Source: Massilia sp. UBA2604
GTDB taxonomy: Bacteria > Pseudomonadota > Gammaproteobacteria > Burkholderiales > Burkholderiaceae_D
Length of the DNA stretch: 38,098 nucleotides
Direction of reading: 5' to 3'
Assembly: GCA_002339265.1 (NCBI GenBank)
Contig: DDKG01000368.1
Coordinates: forward strand, 1-38,098
Of the stretch, positions 31,282 through 38,098 are shown one piece after another (position 1 is the first letter of the stretch; every line of letters begins with the position of its first letter). Position numbers and translations under genes: made by a program. Under the pieces are notes generated by a model, which saw nothing but the letters and a program-made list of their open reading frames with translations, had not been told where the DNA came from and made no database searches.

Positions 31282-33672
31282 TCAGTAGACGTCGCGCCGG
31301 TAGCGGCCCGTCTCCATCAGGCCCTCGAGCCGGGCCTGGCCCAGGATGAGGGCCAGCGCCTCGTGCACCGCGCCGGCCATGCCCTGCAGGCTGCCGCACA
31401 CGTGGATCGTGGCGCCGTCGTCGATCCATGCGCGCAGCAGCCCGGCCCGCGCATGCAGCCGGTCCTGCACGTATTCCGGGTCGGGGTCGCGCGAGAACGC
31501 CAGGTCGAGTTCGGGCAGCATGCCTTCGGCCCGCAAGACCGCCAGCTCGGCGTCGCACAGGCTGTCGAAGGCGCGCTGGCGCTCGCCGAACACCAGCCAG
31601 TTGCGGCCCCGTCCCATGCTGGCCCGGCCACGCAAATGACCGCGCAGGCCAGCCATGCCGGAACCGTTGCCGATATAGATGCAGGGACGGTCGTCGTCCG
31701 GGGCATGGAAGCCCGGATTGGCGACCAGCCGCGCCTGCACCGAACCGCCGACGGCCAGGTGCTCGGTCAACCAGCCGGAGGCCAGGCCGAGGCCGCCCTC
31801 GTGACGCTGCTGGCGCACCAGCAGTTCCACCGCGCCGTCCTCCTGCACGCTGGCGATCGAATAGCGGCGCGGCGCCGACGGCGCACCGGGGACGGCGACG
31901 TCGACTAGGTCGCCCGGCTGCCAGCTGGCATCCGCGCCGGACCGCAGCGTGATTTCGTACAGCGGCGCGCCCAGGCTGCCCGGGTTGAGCAGGCGCCGCG
32001 CATGCAGCACCCAGTCGCAAAACGGTGCGTCCGTACCGGCTGGCGGCAGTTTGCCCGCGGCCGCGCCCAGTCCGCCCAACGCGTGCATCCAGCGTCCCAG
32101 CGCCGTCGCGTCGCCCTGGTCCACTTCGATCAGGGGGAACAACGGCTTGCCGCCCAGCGCCTGCAGGCGGCGCTCGAGCGCGTGGCCGTAGCCGCAGAAG
32201 CGGGCGTAATTGCGGTCGCCCAGCGCCAGCACGGCGAAGCGGCAGCTCTCGAACATGGACTGCCACGCGTCCAGCTCGCGGCTGAAGCGGCGTGCGGAAT
32301 CGGGCGCCTCGCCTTCGCCGAAGGTGCTGGCCACGAACAGTGCCTGTCCGTAGCCGGCCAGGTCGGCCGGCGCCAGCGCCGATACGGCGCGCAGGTCGAC
32401 CGCGCGACCCCCGGCGCGCAGGGCTCCGGCGCTGTGCAGCGCAATCCGTTCGGCCTGGCCGCCCTGGGACGCAAAGGCCACAAGGACCGGCGCGCCGGCG
32501 GTATTCACGCCGGCCTGCGCCGCCAGGCTGCGCTCGCGCGCCAGCGCACGCTTCTGGCGCCGGCGGCCCAGGTACAGCATCCAGCCGGTGATCGCGAAGC
32601 CCGGCAAGGCCAGGCTGGCCAGCATCATGACGATCCGGCCGGGCAAGCCGAAATAGGTGCCGGTATGCAGCGGGCGGATGGTGGTCAGGGCGCGTTGGCC
32701 AGCGTCCTTGTCGGCATGACGCTCGTCCTGGCGTACCGCGCCGTCGGCAGCGACGGTCATGCGGTTGCGCGCGCGGTCGTGCGGCGCATCCTGGGCCAGC
32801 CAGGTGAGCTGGTAGGCGCCGCTCCCGCGTTCCGGCAGGCGGATGGTCGCGCTCGACCAGTCGGGCGCCGTCGACACGAAGGTTTGCCAGGCCGGCTTCA
32901 GGCCACCCTGGCTGCGTGCCCCGGTCGTGGACCTGGCTTCGCGCGGCTGCGCCGACGGCGTCCCGGCCCAGTCCTGCAAGGTGCCGCGCACGATGTCGAA
33001 ACTCCAGTAAAGTCCGGTGCCCGCCACCACCAGGTAGGCGACCAGGGCCCAGGTGCCGGCGATCGCATGCAGCGCCCACAGGAAGGAGCGGCCTCGCAGC
33101 GCCGTGTTGAACGTCAGCCAGCTGCGCCAGTCCTTCTTGCGCGGCCAGCGCAGGTACAGGCCGCTGAGCGCCAGTCCGACCAGGCACAGGGCCAGGATGC
33201 CGAGCACGATGCGGCCCGGCGCGCGCGGCAGCAGCAGCCAGCGGTGCAGCGAATCGACGAACTGGAAGAAGGCTTCGCCGCGCACGGCGGGCAGCACGCT
33301 GCCGTCATAGGGATGGACGTGGATCTCCAGCCCGCGCCGCTCACCGCGCGGCGGGGCGAAGCGTACGCTGACGGTGCTGCCGGCCTGCGCCTTGAACGCG
33401 AGACTGGCGACCCGCTCGCCGGGATGGGCCTGGCGGGCCGCGCGCAGGATCTGTTCCGGCTCCAGGCGCGGCCGTGGCTCGACCGGCACGGCGAATACGC
33501 CGGGATTGATGCTTTCCACGATCTCGTCCTCGAAAGCGAGGATGGCGCCGGTCAAGCCGATCACGGCCAGCAAGGTGCCGGCCGTGATACCGACGAACCA
33601 GTGCAGCTGGAACCAGACCTCGCGCAAGGTCGGCAGGCGCCAGCGCCGCTGCGAACCCAGCGCCGCCTTCAC
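31282..33672 (-). CDS. PepSY-TM / flavodoxin / FAD-NADPH reductase fusion (probable ferric-siderophore reductase)
   Basis: This 796-aa inner-membrane protein joins three parts. An N-terminal PepSY-associated membrane region (about 1-375) has FQLHWFVGITAGTLLAVIGL, SLHRWLLLPRAPGRIVLG and FLWALHAIAGTWALVAYL. A flavodoxin domain (about 390-530) has VLVAFASQGGQAERIA, VASTFGEGEAP and LALGDRNYARFCGYG. A CysJ-type FAD/NADPH domain (about 545-796) has RRYSIAS, YIGNGSGMAGLRGHLRGR, and ends in RYRRDVY. It would pass electrons from NADPH through FAD and FMN to a membrane or periplasmic acceptor, likely a ferric siderophore given the receptor upstream. I start it at GTG 33672, which overlaps the receptor's stop as GTGA; the frame continues upstream into the receptor gene, so the longer start is rejected. 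Confidence 0.85.
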   Translation of the reverse strand: MKAALGSQRRWRLPTLREVWFQLHWFVGITAGTLLAVIGLTGAILAFEDEIVESINPGVFAVPVEPRPRLEPEQILRAARQAHPGERVASLAFKAQAGSTVSVRFAPPRGERRGLEIHVHPYDGSVLPAVRGEAFFQFVDSLHRWLLLPRAPGRIVLGILALCLVGLALSGLYLRWPRKKDWRSWLTFNTALRGRSFLWALHAIAGTWALVAYLVVAGTGLYWSFDIVRGTLQDWAGTPSAQPREARSTTGARSQGGLKPAWQTFVSTAPDWSSATIRLPERGSGAYQLTWLAQDAPHDRARNRMTVAADGAVRQDERHADKDAGQRALTTIRPLHTGTYFGLPGRIVMMLASLALPGFAITGWMLYLGRRRQKRALARERSLAAQAGVNTAGAPVLVAFASQGGQAERIALHSAGALRAGGRAVDLRAVSALAPADLAGYGQALFVASTFGEGEAPDSARRFSRELDAWQSMFESCRFAVLALGDRNYARFCGYGHALERRLQALGGKPLFPLIEVDQGDATALGRWMHALGGLGAAAGKLPPAGTDAPFCDWVLHARRLLNPGSLGAPLYEITLRSGADASWQPGDLVDVAVPGAPSAPRRYSIASVQEDGAVELLVRQQRHEGGLGLASGWLTEHLAVGGSVQARLVANPGFHAPDDDRPCIYIGNGSGMAGLRGHLRGRASMGRGRNWLVFGERQRAFDSLCDAELAVLRAEGMLPELDLAFSRDPDPEYVQDRLHARAGLLRAWIDDGATIHVCGSLQGMAGAVHEALALILGQARLEGLMETGRYRRDVY

Positions 33673-35777
33673 AGTTCCACCTTCATCGACAGCTTGACCA
33701 GGCGCGGCAGGCCGGCGGAGAGGCGCGTGCCGGCGCCCGCCCAATACTGCTTGTCGCCCGCGTTGTCGACGTTGAGCTGCCAGGTGGTGCGCCTGCCGAA
33801 GGCCTGCGTGGCATAGCGCCCGCCGACGCTGAACAGGGTGACGCCGCCCAGCCAGGCCTGGTTCAAGTCATTCACCGGCCGCCTGCCGGTGTAATAGGCG
33901 CCCAGGGTCAGCGACAGGCCCGGCATCGCATCGAGGTCATAGGCCAGGAAGCTGCTGGCGGTGCGCCGGGCCGCGTTCTCGGGCAGCTTGCCGTCGTAGG
34001 CGGCGCCGATGTCGCGGAACTCGGGATCGAGCACCTGGGCCGAACCCTGCCACGACAGGCGGCGCGTCAGGCGCCCTTGCGCCGACAGCTCGACGCCGCG
34101 ATAGCGCTGTTCGCCGTCGGCGGTGAACACGTTCGCGGCATTCGTGTAGTAGCCGGGACGGTCGATGTCGAACAGCGCCAGCTGGGTCAGGAAGCCGCCG
34201 TCTCCGCCGCTGCGCCAGCGCGCGCCGATCTCCTTCTGCTTGCTCACGCCCGGCGCCATGCGGGTGCCCTCGTTGGCGCTGCCGGCGGGCGCGGCCTCGC
34301 CTTCCTCGAGCCCTTCGGCCATCGAGGCATACAGCGAGATGTCGTCGCGCGCGCGCCAGATCACGGCGGCCATTGGCGTGGTCTCGCTGACGTCGTAGCG
34401 GTTGGCGCCCTGGCTGCTCTGGTAGTCAACCCGGCGCACGCCGCCGATCAACTGCCACTGGCCCAGCTGGACGCGATCCACCAGGTACAGGCCCTTGTCG
34501 CGGCTGTCCAGCGCGGCGGTGGTCGGCCGGGTCGGCGCGGCGCCGAAGCTGGCGTTGCGGATCGGGACCGGGTCATACAGGTTTTGCACGGGAATCGTGT
34601 AGTTGGACTGGTAGACCGGCGCCTGGCCCTTGTCGGTCCCGCTCACGCCGAGCGTCAGGTCGTGGGCCAGCGCGCCGGTCGAGAAGCGCCCGGCCAGCTC
34701 GGCGCGCAGCATGTCGGAGTCGACATCCGCGAACTGGGAGTTGCCGGTGATGCGACCGGCGCCGGTGGCGACGCTGGCGGCGTTATCGAAGCGGAAGATC
34801 GGCAGGTTGCGCTCGCGTTTGGTCTCGGCATGGCCGGCTTCCAGGGTGAGGGCCCAGTCCTGGTTCAGCGCGACGTCGGCGCGCAGCTGGACGTTGCGCG
34901 CATGGGTCTCGAAACGGGCCCAGTCCGGGCCGATCAGGCGGCGCGGATCGACGGCGCGCGGCAAGGCGATAACGCCGCCCACGACCGGCGGCAGGTTGAC
35001 GCCGGCCTGCTCGGTCACGCGGCGCTTGTCGTATTCGAGGTCGGCGCGCAGGCGCACGCGCTCGTTCACGCGCCAGTCGAGGGCGGCGGAAGCGAAGCCG
35101 CGGTTGCCGTTGCCGACGCCGTCGAGGTGCGAGCCGAGCGTGCCGCCGGCCGCGTTGATGCGCACGCCGAACTCCTGGCGCTGCCCGAAACGGCGCGCCA
35201 CGTCGGCCGTGGCGACCGCCGAACCGTTATCGTCGAGCGCCAGCCCGACGGTGTTGACCGGCACGCTGCCGGCGCGCTTGGTGACGAAGTTGACCACGCC
35301 GGCCGGCGAAGTAAAGCCGTAGTACAGGGCAGTGGCGCCCTTGAGCACCTCGACCCGTTCCTTGTTCTCCAGCGCCACCTGGCCGAAGTTCATCAGCGGC
35401 AGCGAGCCGTTGAGGCGGTAGTTGGTGCGGTTCTCCACCGCGATGCCGCGGATGACCAGCTGGTCCCAGGTGTCGCCGCCGTTCTGCTGGCGGGTGACGC
35501 CGGCCGTATTGCGCATCGCGTCGTACAGGCCGGCGGCGGCCTGCAGCTCGAGCACCTCGCGCGTGATCACATTGACGGTCGACGGCACGTCCATGACGTC
35601 CGAGCCACGGAAGCTGCCCGCCTCCACCGTGTTCGGCATGAAGCCCTGGGCCCGGGTCGCGGTGACGCGCACCGCCTGCATATCCTGTTCGTCAGTCTCC
35701 TGCGACGCCGCGCAGAGGGGGAACGCTTGAGACAGCGCGAGGACGGTCAAGAGTGGACGAAGGGGGGCAAGAGGCAT
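33669..35777 (-). CDS. TonB-dependent siderophore receptor
   Basis: This 702-aa outer-membrane receptor has a signal peptide (PLLTVLALSQAFPLCAA), a TonB-box-like region (DEQDMQAVRVTAT) and a plug domain with VPSTVNVITREVLELQ, WDQLVIRGI and ERVEVLKGATALYYG. A 22-strand barrel follows, ending VKLSMKVEL. The last residue is L rather than the common F. Sequence style is that of the siderophore receptor subfamily (FhuA/FpvA-like); the ligand is not identifiable. A Fur box lies 38 bp upstream and the reductase gene is translationally coupled downstream, so the two form an iron-regulated operon. Confidence 0.9.
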   Translation of the reverse strand: MPLAPLRPLLTVLALSQAFPLCAASQETDEQDMQAVRVTATRAQGFMPNTVEAGSFRGSDVMDVPSTVNVITREVLELQAAAGLYDAMRNTAGVTRQQNGGDTWDQLVIRGIAVENRTNYRLNGSLPLMNFGQVALENKERVEVLKGATALYYGFTSPAGVVNFVTKRAGSVPVNTVGLALDDNGSAVATADVARRFGQRQEFGVRINAAGGTLGSHLDGVGNGNRGFASAALDWRVNERVRLRADLEYDKRRVTEQAGVNLPPVVGGVIALPRAVDPRRLIGPDWARFETHARNVQLRADVALNQDWALTLEAGHAETKRERNLPIFRFDNAASVATGAGRITGNSQFADVDSDMLRAELAGRFSTGALAHDLTLGVSGTDKGQAPVYQSNYTIPVQNLYDPVPIRNASFGAAPTRPTTAALDSRDKGLYLVDRVQLGQWQLIGGVRRVDYQSSQGANRYDVSETTPMAAVIWRARDDISLYASMAEGLEEGEAAPAGSANEGTRMAPGVSKQKEIGARWRSGGDGGFLTQLALFDIDRPGYYTNAANVFTADGEQRYRGVELSAQGRLTRRLSWQGSAQVLDPEFRDIGAAYDGKLPENAARRTASSFLAYDLDAMPGLSLTLGAYYTGRRPVNDLNQAWLGGVTLFSVGGRYATQAFGRRTTWQLNVDNAGDKQYWAGAGTRLSAGLPRLVKLSMKVEL

Positions 35778-35814
35778 GGCATGCAGGATTCATGATCGAG
35801 ACCGGCATCCTATC

Positions 35815-35833
35815 GAGAATGAGAATCATTTTC
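35815..35833 (-). promoter_or_regulatory. Fur box before the TonB receptor
   Basis: GAGAATGAGAATCATTTTC matches the 19-bp Fur consensus GATAATGATAATCATTATC at 16 positions. It sits between the acetolactate synthase stop and the receptor start. It predicts iron repression of the receptor and reductase. Confidence 0.85.
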
Positions 35834-35844
35834 AATACGAGCAA

Positions 35845-37638
35845 CTACTTAGCTGTTCGATACCAGCGATCCTTGCCGAGCATGATCTCGTGGTGCCCAC
35901 GTCCGGCGGGCATCATCGGAAAACAGTTCTCGGCCTGCGCGACCCTTACGTCGAGCAGGAACGGCCGGTCCGACGCCAGGCAGGCATCCATCCCCGCCTC
36001 CAGTTCGCCCGGATGATCAACCCGCCGCGCCTCCCAGCCGAAGGCGCGCGCCAGCGCCACGAAGTCGGGCAAGGCTTCCGTATAGCTGTGGCTATAGCGC
36101 CCGCCGTGGTGCAGTTCCTGCCACTGGCGCACCATGCCCATGCAGCCGTTGTTCGACAAGACCAGCTTGACCGGACAGCGGTGCTGCACCGCGGTCGACA
36201 GTTCCTGGATATTCATCAGCACCGAGGCGTCGCCGCTGATGCAGACAACCAGGGCGTCAGGATGCGCGACCTGCGCGCCGATCGCCGCCGGCAAGCCATA
36301 GCCCATGGTGCCGGCGCCGCCCGAGGTCAGCCAGCGCCGCGGCGTCTCGAAGCCCAGGTATTGCGCGGCCCACATCTGGTGCTGGCCGACGTCGGTCGAG
36401 ACGATCGCGTTCCTTCCCGCCAGGCGCCCGGCCAGCGTCGACATCAGCTGCTGCGGGACGATCGCGGCGTCCTGCGCGGCGAAGTCCAGGCAGCGCTCGG
36501 CGCGCCAGGTCCCGATCGTGCGCCACCAATCCCTGGTCAAGGCCGGATCGGCGCGCAAGCCGTCGATCCGGTCCAGCAGGCCGCGCAGCACGGCGCCGCA
36601 ATCGCCGCGCAGGCCGACGTCGGCCGGCACCACCTTGCCGATCGAGCGCGGGTCGATGTCGACGTGGACGATCTTCGCCTGCGGGCAGAAGTCGGCCAGC
36701 CGTCCCGTTACCCGGTCGTCGAAGCGCGCGCCGACGCACACGACCAGGTCGGCGCCATGCATTGCCAGGTTCGCTTCCAGCGTGCCGTGCATGCCCAGCA
36801 TGCCCAGCCAGCGCCGGTCCGAAGCCGGAAAGGCGCCCAGTCCCATCAGGGTCAGCGTGCATGGCGCGTCCTTCCAGCGCACCAGGCGCGTGAAGGCGGC
36901 GCAGGCGTCGAGACCGGCGTTGATCAAGCCGCCACCGCCGTAGAACACCGGGCGCCGCGCCTGGCGGATGAGAAGCGCCGCGGCGTCCAGGCCCTCCAGG
37001 TCGTCGCCCGCGGCGCGCAGCACCGGGGCCGGTTTCACCTGGCGTCCGAAGTCGGCGGCGTCCACGACGCGCGCCTGGATATCCTTGGGCACGTCCACCA
37101 GCACCGGACCGGGCCGGCCCTCGCTGGCCTCGCGCACCGCGCGCCGGATCGTGGCATTGATGTCGCGCGTGGCCCGCAGCTGCGTATTCCACTTGGTGAC
37201 CGTGCGGGAGATGCCCAGCGCATCGCACTCCTGGAAGGCGTCGGTGCCGATCGAGGTGGTCGCGACCTGGCCGCTGATGCAGAGGATGGGAATCGAATCG
37301 CTCAACGCGTCGAGCAGGCCGGAGGTGGTGTTGGCCACACCCGGCCCGGACGTCACGAACACGACGCCCAGCCGGCCGGTGGAGCGCGCATAGCCTTGCG
37401 CCGCATGGACGGCGGCCTGCTCGTGGCGCACCAGCACGTGGCGCAGGCGGGCGTCCTGGGCCAGCGCATCGTACAGCGGCAGCACGGCGCCGCCGGGATA
37501 GCCGAACACGGTATCGACGCCGCAGGCGACCAGGGTATCGAGCAGCAGGCCGGCGCCGGTCAGGGCGATCTTGCCGGCGGCTGGCGGGAGGAATTCGGGA
37601 TGTGGTTTCATGCCTTGCAGTCTATCGACGAAGGACAT
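35845..37638 (-). CDS. Acetolactate synthase large (catalytic) subunit, orphan
   Basis: This 597-aa thiamine diphosphate enzyme condenses pyruvate to acetolactate (or with 2-ketobutyrate). The catalytic glutamate E73 is in [34 protein letters not shown] and the late [18 protein letters not shown] are typical of acetohydroxyacid synthases. The ThDP motif runs from SGDASVLMN to LVLSNNG. No regulatory subunit (ilvN/ilvH) or other branched-chain gene is adjacent, so it is probably an extra copy beside a main ilvBH elsewhere (inference). It is transcribed divergently from an Lrp/AsnC regulator 59 bp away, which may control it. No clear ribosome binding site is present; M10 (37611) is an alternative start. 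Confidence 0.88.
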   Translation of the reverse strand: MSFVDRLQGMKPHPEFLPPAAGKIALTGAGLLLDTLVACGVDTVFGYPGGAVLPLYDALAQDARLRHVLVRHEQAAVHAAQGYARSTGRLGVVFVTSGPGVANTTSGLLDALSDSIPILCISGQVATTSIGTDAFQECDALGISRTVTKWNTQLRATRDINATIRRAVREASEGRPGPVLVDVPKDIQARVVDAADFGRQVKPAPVLRAAGDDLEGLDAAALLIRQARRPVFYGGGGLINAGLDACAAFTRLVRWKDAPCTLTLMGLGAFPASDRRWLGMLGMHGTLEANLAMHGADLVVCVGARFDDRVTGRLADFCPQAKIVHVDIDPRSIGKVVPADVGLRGDCGAVLRGLLDRIDGLRADPALTRDWWRTIGTWRAERCLDFAAQDAAIVPQQLMSTLAGRLAGRNAIVSTDVGQHQMWAAQYLGFETPRRWLTSGGAGTMGYGLPAAIGAQVAHPDALVVCISGDASVLMNIQELSTAVQHRCPVKLVLSNNGCMGMVRQWQELHHGGRYSHSYTEALPDFVALARAFGWEARRVDHPGELEAGMDACLASDRPFLLDVRVAQAENCFPMMPAGRGHHEIMLGKDRWYRTAK

Positions 37639-37697
37639 GAAAGTGCTTCATATTTTCCGCTAAAATTCCAGTATCACCTGAAGGATTTTCACCAAAT

Positions 37698-38098
37698 ATG
37701 AACCAAGATAAAAAATCTTTCGACGCGACCGATCTCGCCATCCTGGGCATCCTGCTGCGCGACTCGCGCACGCCGCTGCAGGAGATCAGCGCCGCGGTCG
37801 GCCTGTCGACCACCTCGTGCTGGAACCGCATCAAGCGGATGACGGACAGCGGCGCCCTGCAGGGTTATACGGTCAAGGTCGACCTGCCCAGCCTCGGCTA
37901 CCACGACCAGTTGATCGTGCAGGTCACGCTGGACAGCCACAGCGAAGAGACGCTGTACGAATTCGGGCGCGCGCTCGAATCGATTCCCGAAGTGCTCGAA
38001 GCGTCGCTGATCTCGGGCGACTACGATTATTTCCTGCGCATCGCGGTGAAGGACACGCGCGACTACGAGCGCCTGCTGCGCGAACGCCTGTACAAGAT
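37698..38098 (+). CDS. Lrp/AsnC-family transcriptional regulator (3' end outside window)
   Basis: The first 133 codons are present. An N-terminal helix-turn-helix (FDATDLAILGILLRDSRTPLQEISAAVGLSTTSCWNRIKRM, residues about 8-48) is followed by GALQGYTVKVDLPSLGYHDQLIVQV and the RAM ligand-binding domain (PEVLEASLISGDYDYFLRIAVKD). Lrp/AsnC proteins respond to amino acids and often control the adjacent divergent gene, here acetolactate synthase. The N-terminus contains a lysine-rich MNQDKKS. It is cut by the window end with perhaps 20-25 residues missing. Confidence 0.9.
   Translation, partial: MNQDKKSFDATDLAILGILLRDSRTPLQEISAAVGLSTTSCWNRIKRMTDSGALQGYTVKVDLPSLGYHDQLIVQVTLDSHSEETLYEFGRALESIPEVLEASLISGDYDYFLRIAVKDTRDYERLLRERLYK

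Noticed and set aside
33673..33744. Longer N-terminus for the PepSY-flavodoxin protein
   Set aside because: The extra 24 codons overlap the TonB receptor gene and are charged and unlike a membrane-protein start; GTG at 33672 gives a 4-base coupling overlap.

Overview
The window is a GC-rich chromosomal segment from a betaproteobacterium. Gene content and protein style fit Oxalobacteraceae (Massilia/Janthinobacterium-like); this is an inference from codon bias and gene order, with no rRNA or marker gene to prove it. Its theme is anaerobic nitrate respiration and the metabolism needed to live without oxygen. No tRNA, rRNA, CRISPR array, transposase or phage gene was seen.

Layout. 1-638: 5' part of a malic enzyme gene (minus). 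755-3470: four-gene minus-strand operon (Crp/Fnr regulator, NsrR-like Rrf2 regulator, DUF2249 protein, polytopic His-containing membrane protein). 3604-3617: a perfect TTGAT-N4-ATCAA box shared with the divergent plus-strand operon can-narX-narL (3731-7058). 7061-9553: hybrid PAS histidine kinase (minus). 9718-9731: second perfect FNR-type box before a chemoreceptor gene (9974-11521), then a MscS channel. 12866-23094: complete nitrate respiration operon narK1-narK2-narG-narH-narJ-narI-ppiC. 23177-24233: YitT membrane protein and a 134-aa protein. 24331-26776: ubiU-ubiV-ubiT for oxygen-independent ubiquinone synthesis. 26872-29639: cobalamin-dependent class II ribonucleotide reductase and a small Cys-tailed protein. 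29652-31274: nitroreductase and an exported isochorismatase-like hydrolase. 31282-35833: iron uptake pair (TonB receptor and PepSY/flavodoxin reductase) behind a Fur box. 35845-38098: orphan acetolactate synthase divergent from an Lrp/AsnC regulator that runs off the end.

How it fits together. NarK1/K2 import nitrate and export nitrite, NarGHI reduces nitrate with quinol, UbiUVT makes ubiquinone without O2, NrdJ makes dNTPs without O2, NarXL senses nitrate/nitrite, and Crp/Fnr-type boxes link these units.

The most striking observation is regulatory. Three operons (yitT, ubiUVT, nrdJ) each carry a TTGAA-N4-TTCAA palindrome followed at exactly 22 nt by a -10 hexamer of the form NAYAGT. The can-narXL promoter has the same geometry with a TTGAT-N4-ATCAA box. 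This looks like a local anaerobic regulon with two box classes. In contrast, narK1 and narG lack such boxes but share another element, TAGTC-N6-GACTAGTC.
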